From assembly GCA_026994125.1 (NCBI GenBank), contig JALWRJ010000303.1, positions 1 to 5,011 of the forward strand: a DNA stretch of 5,011 nt, given 5' to 3'. The first letter of the stretch is position 1. Every line of letters starts with the position of its first letter. A program made the translations under genes and the position numbers. Under the pieces are notes generated by a model that saw only the letters and a list, made by a program, of their open reading frames with translations, ran no database searches and was not told the origin of the DNA. Positions 1 to 5,011 of this stretch are shown here, piece after piece. This DNA is from Cyclobacteriaceae bacterium (lineage in GTDB: Bacteria; Bacteroidota; Bacteroidia; Cytophagales; Cyclobacteriaceae).

Positions 1-1116
1 CTATACAGGCAATATGAAGTAGTAAAACAACGGGCACCACAAGTGGCCACTTTGCCTGATTTGCAATTTAATTTTGGTTATTTTATTAGCCCCGTAGAAA
101 CCCGGGTAGGGCCCCAACAGGCCACGTTAGGTGTATCACAATCTTTTCCCTGGTTTGGCCAGTTGCAAGCTCAGCAACAAGCCAGTGTAGAACGAGCCAA
201 TGTAGTACTAGAAAAATTTAACAGTGAGCGTTCCAAAGTTAATTTTGAAGTGGCTACAACCTATTACAGCTTGTATGTGCTGCGATCGGCCATTCAGATT
301 ACCCGAGAAAATATCGGTTTGCTTAACACCTTTCGCGATTTAGCTAAGGTAAGGTTCGAGTCGGGTAAATCTTCGTTGGTAAATGTGCTTCGTATTGAGA
401 TGGAACTTGGAGAGTTGGAAAACCAACTTACGTATTTAGAGGATAGCAAAGCCCCGCTACTGGCAAAATTTGAGCAACTCTTAAATACCAAACTTACCGA
501 TGAGGTGGTTTTTCCCGAAGTATTATGGAGTGAAACTCTTTCGATAAACAAAGAGCTGCTTTTAGACGCTGTGCAAACAACTAATCCCGATATCCGCAGC
601 TTGCAACACGAACTGCTTTCGTACGACCAGGAAGTAATTGCCGCTAAAAAAATAGGAGCACCCTCTTTTACCGTAGGGCTAAACTACACATTTGTAGGCG
701 ATAGGCCGGGCTATACAGGTGAGGATAATGGACAAAATGTTTTTTTACCCTCCATTGGAGTTAAAATACCCTTGTATCGAAAAAAATACAGTGCCCTTAT
801 CCGCGAAAAAGAAATAGCTAAAGAAGCTATTGACTTAAAAAAAGAAAACCTTACCAATGCATTGGCTGCTCAATTGGCTACGGGTATAAGAGATTACCAA
901 GATGCCCAACGGAGAGTTAAGCTATATAATGAATTGAAGGGATATGCCAAACAAGCTTTGGATATTCTCATTGCTGAGTACACTTCAACCGAAACCAATT
1001 TTGAAGAGGTAATTCGAATGGATAGGCAGCTTTTAAAATATGAACTTGAACTTGAAAAGGCCAGAGCCGACCAAAACTCGGCTGTGGCTTATATCAATTA
1101 TTTAATGGGAAAATGA
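1..1116 (+). CDS. TolC/CusC-like outer-membrane efflux channel protein, 5' partial
   Basis: This is the outer-membrane exit duct of a tripartite heavy-metal RND pump, receiving substrate from the adaptor encoded next. The frame is open from base 1 (LYRQYEVVKQRAPQVATLPD...) and gives 371 visible residues to the TGA at 1114-1116. The GTG at 43 lies inside the protein and is not the start. The block FGYFISPVETRVGPQQ (visible residues 25-40) followed by SQSFPWFG (46-53) is typical of free-standing Bacteroidota TolC proteins found beside CusA/CusB genes. The rest is long alpha-helical heptad-like sequence in two repeats, each with a beta-strand segment, as in the OEP family; the second strand region is near FTVGLNYTFVG and LPSIGVKIPLY. 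Family members run a little over 400 residues, so roughly 50-65 residues including the signal peptide are missing at the left edge. I judge it a separate protein rather than the C-terminal part of a CusA-TolC fusion because it matches the stand-alone type, but the missing start leaves that open. Confidence 0.93.
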   Translation, partial: LYRQYEVVKQRAPQVATLPDLQFNFGYFISPVETRVGPQQATLGVSQSFPWFGQLQAQQQASVERANVVLEKFNSERSKVNFEVATTYYSLYVLRSAIQITRENIGLLNTFRDLAKVRFESGKSSLVNVLRIEMELGELENQLTYLEDSKAPLLAKFEQLLNTKLTDEVVFPEVLWSETLSINKELLLDAVQTTNPDIRSLQHELLSYDQEVIAAKKIGAPSFTVGLNYTFVGDRPGYTGEDNGQNVFLPSIGVKIPLYRKKYSALIREKEIAKEAIDLKKENLTNALAAQLATGIRDYQDAQRRVKLYNELKGYAKQALDILIAEYTSTETNFEEVIRMDRQLLKYELELEKARADQNSAVAYINYLMGK

Positions 1117-1143
1117 TGAAGTTAATAGCAACTAATTTCACAA

Positions 1144-1169
1144 TAACCAATAACGGATAACCCAATAAC
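1144..1169 (+). repeat. Four TAAC repeats in the gap before the adaptor gene
   Basis: The 62-base gap between the channel stop and the adaptor start holds TAAC at 1144, 1151, 1158 and 1166, spaced 7, 7 and 8 bases apart. The gap has no clear promoter, terminator or Shine-Dalgarno sequence, so the channel and adaptor genes are probably co-transcribed. The repeats could be simple low-complexity leader sequence or could keep the ribosome-binding region unstructured. Confidence 0.3.
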
Positions 1170-1178
1170 AATATCAAA

Positions 1179-3017
1179 ATGAATAAATTAACAAAAATAA
1201 TATCGGAAAAGCCAATACTAGCCATCAGTGCTACGTTGGTACTAGGTCTTTTATTAGGATGGATGTTCTTTGGTGGCAACAGAGCATCTACACCAAGTGA
1301 GGCCTCAGCAACAGAAGAACATACGCATGAAGCCAGCATGTCCGGCAGGCAGGCAGGCACCCTATGGACCTGCTCTATGCATCCGCAAATTCAAATGGAA
1401 GCTCCGGGCAACTGCCCCATTTGTGGAATGGAGTTAATTCCTATGGATACTAAGCAAGACGATGGAGGCATAAGCCCAGATGCCGTAGTGCTTTCGGCTT
1501 CGGCCATGAAAATTGCCGAAGTTGAAACTACCGTTGTAAAAAAACAGGCTCCGTATAAACAAGTGGTTTTACCGGGTATGGTTAAACCGGACGAGCGCAG
1601 AATTAGTGAACTCACTGCTCATTTTCCGGGAAGAATTGAGAAACTTTATGTAAACTTTACAGGGCAAAAAGTACGTAAGGGACAAACATTAGCTACTATT
1701 TTTTCGCCCGAACTTGTAACTGCGCAAAAAGAGCTTTTTGAGGCCATTAAGTACAAAGATTCGAACCCCCAATTTTACGATGCATCAAGAAATAAACTTA
1801 AACTTTGGTTGTTTACCGATAAGCAGATTGATGAAATAGAGCAATCCGGTAAGGTGCAGTTTTATTTTAAAATATTATCGCCTGCTACAGGTACGGTAAC
1901 CAAGCGAAATATTGCCCAGGGCGACCACGTAATGGAGGGGATGTCGATGTTTCAAATAATAGATTTGAGTCATGTATGGGTTGAGTTTGATGCCTATGAA
2001 AGCGATATTCCCTGGATTAAAATGGGTGCCAAAGTGGCCATTAGCATTAAATCTATTCCGGGTAAAGTATTTAAGAGTAAAGTAACATTTATCGACCCCG
2101 TACTGGACAGCAAAACACGTACAACTGTAGTGCGTGCCGAGCTTAACAATAACGGTCAACTAAGGCCTGGTATGTTTGCCCAGGGCACTCTTCAATCTAT
2201 GCTTACCACCCAAGGAGATGTGTTAATGGTACCCAAATCTGCTGTGCTTTGGACCGGTAAAAAAGCCGTTGTGTATGTTAAAGAAGACCATGGAGATACG
2301 TTTGCTTTTCATTACCGGGAAATTACCCTGGGCGAAGATACCGGAGCAGACTATGTGGTGGTAGATGGCCTCCAAGCCGGGGAATCGGTGGTTACCAATG
2401 GGGCTTTTAAAATTGATGCAGCTGCACAGCTTAAAGGAAGCCAAAGCATGATGAACCCCGAGGGTGGTAAACAATCGTTAGGTGGGCATGCTGGAATGGA
2501 TATGGGTGATGATGCTAATAAGGACGAAGAGATGGATATGGGAGATTCGAATAAGGAAACTTCCATGCAAATTGATGGTAAATTTAAAGTGCAACTGGCT
2601 GGGGTGGTAACAGCCTACCTGGATCTAAAAGATGCCTTTGTGGCTACAAACAGTACAATGGCGGCAACTCAAGCCAAAAATGTAAAAGCTGCTATGGCTA
2701 AGGTAGATATGGGCTTATTAAAAGGAGATAGCCATATGATGTGGATGGATATGAAGAAACCTATTGATAGCAATTTGGATAAGATTATTGCATCTACCGA
2801 TGTAGAAGTTCAAAGGTTAGCCTTTGCAGACCTTACCGATGGAGTATATAAAACAATTAAAATGTTTAATGTTACTGGACTAAATGTTTACTACCAGTTT
2901 TGTCCAATGGCTCGTGACGGCCATGGTGCCAATTGGTTAAGCTTAGATTCGGATATTAAAAACCCCTATTTTGGTGAGGCTATGCTTACGTGTGGCGAAA
3001 CAAAAGAAACGTTATAA
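1179..3017 (+). CDS. CusB-like RND efflux periplasmic adaptor with heavy-metal-binding domain and DUF3347
   Basis: This 612-residue membrane-fusion protein links the inner-membrane RND permease to the TolC channel and probably hands metal to the pump. Domains in order: an N-terminal anchor helix (about 13-31) with the rest in the periplasm; a short His-containing spacer (H48, H50); a heavy-metal-binding domain at about 63-90 with the signature W63-T-C65-S-M67-H68-P69 and C79-P-I-C82-G-M84; then the usual adaptor body at about 115-420, with lipoyl/barrel-sandwich halves (GRIEKLYVNFTGQKVRKGQ, and SPATGTVTKRNIAQGDHV) flanking a short helical hairpin, followed by beta-barrel and membrane-proximal domains. 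A Met/Asp-rich linker (421-466) contains MDMGD twice. DUF3347 fills about 468-608, with the conserved FCPMA (C575) and LTCG (C605) elements. CusB of E. coli is about 400 residues; the extra length is the metal-binding N-terminus, the linker and DUF3347. The domain set favours Cu(I)/Ag(I), but the metal is inferred. The start at 1179 is chosen because it immediately precedes the anchor helix. Confidence 0.95.
   Translation: MNKLTKIISEKPILAISATLVLGLLLGWMFFGGNRASTPSEASATEEHTHEASMSGRQAGTLWTCSMHPQIQMEAPGNCPICGMELIPMDTKQDDGGISPDAVVLSASAMKIAEVETTVVKKQAPYKQVVLPGMVKPDERRISELTAHFPGRIEKLYVNFTGQKVRKGQTLATIFSPELVTAQKELFEAIKYKDSNPQFYDASRNKLKLWLFTDKQIDEIEQSGKVQFYFKILSPATGTVTKRNIAQGDHVMEGMSMFQIIDLSHVWVEFDAYESDIPWIKMGAKVAISIKSIPGKVFKSKVTFIDPVLDSKTRTTVVRAELNNNGQLRPGMFAQGTLQSMLTTQGDVLMVPKSAVLWTGKKAVVYVKEDHGDTFAFHYREITLGEDTGADYVVVDGLQAGESVVTNGAFKIDAAAQLKGSQSMMNPEGGKQSLGGHAGMDMGDDANKDEEMDMGDSNKETSMQIDGKFKVQLAGVVTAYLDLKDAFVATNSTMAATQAKNVKAAMAKVDMGLLKGDSHMMWMDMKKPIDSNLDKIIASTDVEVQRLAFADLTDGVYKTIKMFNVTGLNVYYQFCPMARDGHGANWLSLDSDIKNPYFGEAMLTCGETKETL
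1344..1359 (+). repeat. GGCA tetranucleotide, four tandem copies inside the adaptor gene
   Basis: Four perfect copies of GGCA encode part of the spacer SGRQAGT between the membrane anchor and the heavy-metal-binding domain. The unit is not a multiple of three, so gain or loss of one copy would shift the frame and abolish the adaptor. Four copies is short for a truly phase-variable tract. Confidence 0.5.
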
Positions 3018-3082
3018 TAGGGACTGATTTATTTTCCTTCAAACCTACATAGGAAGGTAGTTTAAAGTAATATTCGGATGAT

Positions 3083-3850
3083 ATGAAAACAAACAGCAAT
3101 TATTTAATTCGTAAGACCCATCGGTATCTAGGCTTGTTTTTGGGCATCCAATTTTTATTTTGGACTGTTGGTGGCCTGTATTTTAGTTGGAATAATATTG
3201 ATAAGGTGCACGGAGACCATCTTCGAAAACACCCTCCCTTATTAACCGGTAATTTAAATCTAGTTTCGCCACAAAAGGCTATCAACGAGCTTAATTCTAT
3301 ATCTAAGATAGATGCTGTAATTAGCTTAGAGGTAGTTAATGTGCTCAATGTGCCAACCTACCGAATTACTTATTTAGCTAATAATAAAAAGCAGATAGCT
3401 TTAGCAAATGGACAAACAGGTGATTTAAGAGGTAATTTAACGAAAGAAGAGGCTGTAGCCATAGCAGAATCGTTATATATTCCAGATAATAAAATTGACC
3501 GTGTAGAATACATTACCGAAGTGGATAAACATAGTGAATACCGTGAAAAGCCTCTTCCTGCTTGGGGTATCTTTTTTGATCATCCAGATGCACCAGCCAT
3601 CTATGTAGGAGCAAACACCGGTGCATTTGAGGCCATACGACACGATACATGGCGCACCTTCGACTTTTTATGGATGCTGCACACCATGGACTTTGAAGCC
3701 AGGGACAATTTTGGGAATAAACTACTGCAAGCCTTTTCTGTATTGGGGCTTATTACGGTAATCAGTGGATTTATACTTTATTATATTTCATCACCCACCA
3801 TTCGTAAACTTAAAAAACGTAAAGGTAAAACTAAGAACCGAAAAAAATGA
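3083..3850 (+). CDS. PepSY domain-containing membrane protein with two transmembrane helices
   Basis: The 255-residue protein begins with RKTHRYLGLFLGIQFLFW, the TM1 region (about 15-35) typical of PepSY-TM proteins. A periplasmic region follows, with a PepSY-like segment at about 110-185 (EEAVAIAESLYIP..., then AIYVGANTGAFEAIR). Next comes the conserved Bacteroidota block W190-R-T-F-D-F-L-W-M-L-H200-T-M-D-F, then TM2 (about 214-235) and a very basic tail (KLKKRKGKTKNRKK) that should stay in the cytoplasm. The topology is therefore N-in, loop-out, C-in. Larger PepSY-TM proteins (FpvG-type) have about four helices; this is the short form. Histidines H13, H43, H46 and H200 lie in or near the membrane and could bind heme or metal, which is inference only. 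It follows the adaptor by 65 bases without a convincing terminator, so it is probably in the same operon. No strong Shine-Dalgarno is seen; a two-codon frame ATG-ATA-TGA (3078-3086) overlaps the start. Its exact biochemical role is unknown. Confidence 0.85.
   Translation: MKTNSNYLIRKTHRYLGLFLGIQFLFWTVGGLYFSWNNIDKVHGDHLRKHPPLLTGNLNLVSPQKAINELNSISKIDAVISLEVVNVLNVPTYRITYLANNKKQIALANGQTGDLRGNLTKEEAVAIAESLYIPDNKIDRVEYITEVDKHSEYREKPLPAWGIFFDHPDAPAIYVGANTGAFEAIRHDTWRTFDFLWMLHTMDFEARDNFGNKLLQAFSVLGLITVISGFILYYISSPTIRKLKKRKGKTKNRKK
3841..3850 (+). other. ATGA stop/start overlap preceded by an in-phase A-heptamer
   Basis: The PepSY gene ends CGA-AAA-AAA-TGA and the next gene starts at the ATG in that same ATGA. 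This four-base overlap is the classic layout for coupled translation. The seven A bases (3841-3847) also fit A_AAA_AAA in the correct phase for -1 slippage, and a -1 shift would lead straight into the downstream frame. The overlap is directly visible; actual slippage is speculation, as A runs are common in A+T-rich genes. Confidence 0.4.
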
Positions 3851-4290
3851 TTCGCTGGGTTGGTAAACATATTGTGTTAATTTCGACACTTTTTATATCG
3901 GGTTTTTTGGGAGCTTTTGCCACCAGTACATTATGCGATTTGGAGGTAATAAATTATGATTCTTCCGGAAGGCATACCCATGATGCTACTAGCCATAACC
4001 ATACTAAAACCAATGGTCATCAAAAAGCAGATGGCGGACACCAACACCATACAGATGAAGATGAACCTTGCTGCAATGATATTTATGCCCAATTTGAACA
4101 AGCATTATTTTTAAAATTACTAAAGCGTAAAGTATTTCATGCAAAGTACGTACTGCTTTACATCTTTAAATATATTTCTTTTAATTTAACCCGTTACCAA
4201 TCTATCCACAATGTTTATCATGAATATGATAACCCACCTCCACTAAGTGGTTTTGCTATTCGTGTGTACATCCAATCGTTTCTAAATTGA
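3847..4290 (+). CDS. Small exported His-rich protein with a Cys-Cys pair, hypothetical
   Basis: This 147-residue protein has no function I can name with certainty. It begins with a hydrophobic segment (about 9-25) that could be a signal peptide, with a possible cleavage after A23-F-A25, or a membrane anchor. Residues 43-68 hold eight histidines (H43, 45, 50, 52, 58, 65, 67, 68) among Asp, Thr and Gly, followed by acidic DEDE and a C75-C76 pair; C30 is the only other cysteine. The C-terminal half (87-147) is Lys/Tyr/Phe-rich and ends with PPPLSG and IRVYIQSFLN. The Cys-Cys plus late Pro-Pro layout recalls small Bacteroidota secreted proteins such as the HYC_CC_PP group, although a clear HYC motif is absent, so this assignment is tentative. 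The composition suggests periplasmic binding of Cu, Ni, Co or Zn. The four-base overlap with the PepSY gene implies coupled expression and perhaps physical partnership. Confidence 0.75.
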   Translation: MIRWVGKHIVLISTLFISGFLGAFATSTLCDLEVINYDSSGRHTHDATSHNHTKTNGHQKADGGHQHHTDEDEPCCNDIYAQFEQALFLKLLKRKVFHAKYVLLYIFKYISFNLTRYQSIHNVYHEYDNPPPLSGFAIRVYIQSFLN

Positions 4291-4314
4291 ATTGGGCTAT
4301 TTAACCCGAATTTT
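4290..4314 (+). terminator. Weak hairpin directly after the His-rich gene
   Basis: AATTGGG (4290-4296) can pair with CCC (4305-4307) plus AATT (4309-4312) with one bulged G and an eight-base loop, and T bases run to 4314. It begins at the last base of the stop codon. The stem is short and A+T-rich, so it could be a weak terminator or chance. Confidence 0.25.
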
Positions 4315-4333
4315 GCATTAGAGTTTCGTAATG

Positions 4334-4373
4334 AGGAGTTAAATAACAATAACCTCCTACAGTTTCTTATTTT
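4334..4373 (+). terminator. Candidate rho-independent terminator between His-rich gene and regulator
   Basis: AGGAGTTA (4334-4341) pairs with TAAC (4350-4353) and TCCT (4355-4358), eight base pairs with a single bulged C and an eight-base loop. A T-rich stretch at 4363-4373 follows after four bases. It would end the efflux transcript before the regulator gene. The bulge and the spacer before the T run make it moderate to weak. Confidence 0.42.
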
Positions 4374-4399
4374 CAACTATTTAGCTACGGAATAGATTT

Positions 4400-4456
4400 T
4401 TTAATGCATAAAGTGGGTTAAGCAATGGGTATAGTTTAATGCCCATAAGTTGGTTT
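4400..4456 (+). promoter_or_regulatory. Direct and inverted repeats upstream of the AraC-type regulator (possible operator)
   Basis: An imperfect direct repeat, TTTAATGCATAAAGTGGGTT at 4400-4419 and a similar TTTAATG-CATAA-GT-GGTT block at 4435-4456, has starts 35 bases apart. ATGGG (4425-4429) and CCCAT (4442-4446) also form an inverted repeat with a 12-base spacer. The block ends 26 bases before the regulator start. AraC-family proteins often bind direct repeats, so this could be an autoregulatory site or part of the promoter. No confident Bacteroidota promoter (TTTG / TAnnTTTG) was found, so the role is inferred from position and repetition only. Confidence 0.35.
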
Positions 4457-4482
4457 CAATTTACTACTAAAAAAATATATCA

Positions 4483-5011
4483 ATGGAAACGCAACATTTA
4501 CATATTAAAAACATGGTATGTCCCCGCTGCGAACTCGTTGTGGAGCAAACATTAACCAATTTAGGAATTTCCTTTAGTTTGGTAGAATTGGGTCATGCCA
4601 TAATCGAAAAAATAGACTTCAAAAAACAAAGTTTGCTGGAAGAAAAGTTTAACAAGCTGGGTTTTAAACTTATATATGATAAAAACCAAAAGGTTGTTGA
4701 ACAAGTTAAAATTAGCTGTAGGGGGTACCTGGATAAGATTGAAAATCAGCTTGTTATTACTAAGTTGTCTGAGTATTTAGCTGTAAATATTGGAAAGAAT
4801 TACAGTTATCTTAGTAAACTTTTTTCTACAACCGAGGGAATAACCATTGAGGCTTATTTTCTGAAATTAAAGATTGAAAGAGTAAAACAGCTGTTAAACT
4901 ATGGCGAGAACTCATTAACTGAAATTGCCTATAAGCTAAACTATAGTAGCGTACATTACTTGTCTTCACAATTTAAAAAAATTGAAGGCTGTACGGTATC
5001 CAGCTACATAC
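4483..5011 (+). CDS. AraC-family transcriptional regulator with N-terminal HMA-like CxxC domain, 3' partial
   Basis: The frame from ATG 4483 stays open for 176 codons to the window edge: METQHLHIKNMVCPRCELVV.... Residues 1-66 resemble a heavy-metal-associated fold: a first strand (HLHIKNM), then M11-V-C13-P-R-C16 where HMA domains have MxCxxC, then a helix and the late Gly-Phe (G60-F61). Residues about 80-176 match an AraC-type double helix-turn-helix: YSYLSKLFSTTEGITIEAYF, then KIERVKQLL, then SLTEIAYKLNYSSVHYLSSQFKK. Proteins of this type in Bacteroidota are about 185-190 residues, so around 10-14 are missing at the right edge. The start is placed at 4483 rather than the ATG at 4513 because the first HMA strand precedes M11. 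There is no clear Shine-Dalgarno, which is normal in this phylum. The likely role is sensing Cu or another soft metal through C13/C16 and controlling the adjacent efflux genes; neither the metal nor the targets can be proved here. Confidence 0.9.
   Translation, partial: METQHLHIKNMVCPRCELVVEQTLTNLGISFSLVELGHAIIEKIDFKKQSLLEEKFNKLGFKLIYDKNQKVVEQVKISCRGYLDKIENQLVITKLSEYLAVNIGKNYSYLSKLFSTTEGITIEAYFLKLKIERVKQLLNYGENSLTEIAYKLNYSSVHYLSSQFKKIEGCTVSSYI

Noticed and set aside
43..45. GTG as the start codon of the channel gene
   Set aside because: The frame is open and family-like back to base 1, and no signal peptide follows the GTG, so it is an internal valine codon of a truncated gene.
294..551. Minus-strand open frame inside the channel gene
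   Set aside because: It lies fully antisense to a strongly conserved protein and its translation is Ser-rich with no recognisable domain; it is a shadow frame.
1094..2566. Several minus-strand open frames across the adaptor gene (1094-1360, 1391-1615, 1875-2159, 2223-2474, 2351-2566)
   Set aside because: All are short, antisense to conserved domains, mutually overlapping in part and without recognisable motifs.
3041..3063. Hairpin in the gap between adaptor and PepSY genes (AAA-C-CTAC / GTAG-TTT)
   Set aside because: Only seven pairs with a bulge, mostly A-T, and no T run after it; too weak to call a terminator, so the genes are treated as one operon.
3078..3086. Two-codon upstream frame ATG-ATA-TGA overlapping the PepSY start
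   Set aside because: Such tiny frames arise easily by chance in A+T-rich leaders, and nothing suggests it is translated.
3100..3348. Minus-strand open frame inside the PepSY gene
   Set aside because: Antisense to the conserved first membrane helix and periplasmic region, with no domain of its own.
4291..4482. Possible small gene or RNA gene in the gap before the regulator
   Set aside because: Frames here are only a few codons long, and no tRNA-like or riboswitch-like structure could be recognised; only weak hairpins and the repeats are supported.
1..5011. CRISPR array, insertion sequence, phage or toxin-antitoxin content
   Set aside because: No regularly spaced repeats, transposase, integrase or paired small toxin/antitoxin genes are present; all coding space is explained by metal-handling genes.

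Overview
This window is a piece of a heavy-metal (most likely copper/silver) efflux and handling locus from a member of the Bacteroidota. The lineage call rests on protein style: a TolC protein with the FGYFISPVETRVGPQ block, a CusB-type adaptor ending in a DUF3347 domain, a two-helix PepSY protein, and a short AraC regulator with an N-terminal CxxC metal-binding-like domain. It also fits the A+T-rich DNA and the absence of clear Shine-Dalgarno sequences before the starts. Genus cannot be judged from the sequence. All five genes are on the plus strand.

Layout: (1) 1-1116, an outer-membrane TolC/CusC-like channel whose N-terminus lies off the left edge. (2) 1179-3017, a complete membrane-anchored CusB-like periplasmic adaptor with an N-terminal heavy-metal-binding domain, a Met/Asp-rich linker and a C-terminal DUF3347 domain. 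(3) 3083-3850, a PepSY protein with two membrane helices. (4) 3847-4290, a small exported His-rich protein with a Cys-Cys pair, overlapping gene 3 by four bases. (5) 4291-4482, a non-coding gap with two weak hairpins and a set of direct and inverted repeats. (6) 4483-5011, an AraC-family regulator fused to an HMA-like CxxC domain, cut by the right edge about a dozen residues before its expected end.

Working model: the channel and adaptor are two parts of a tripartite RND pump. The third part, the CusA-type inner-membrane permease, is not in the window and is most likely just upstream. The adaptor carries several potential metal-binding patches. The PepSY protein and the His-rich protein form a translationally coupled pair that probably acts in the periplasm beside the pump. 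The HMA-AraC protein is the likely metal-responsive regulator, with the repeats before it as a candidate operator. The pump parts are familiar. The least described parts are the PepSY/His-rich pair, with an in-phase A-heptamer at its junction, and the repeat-rich leader of the regulator.
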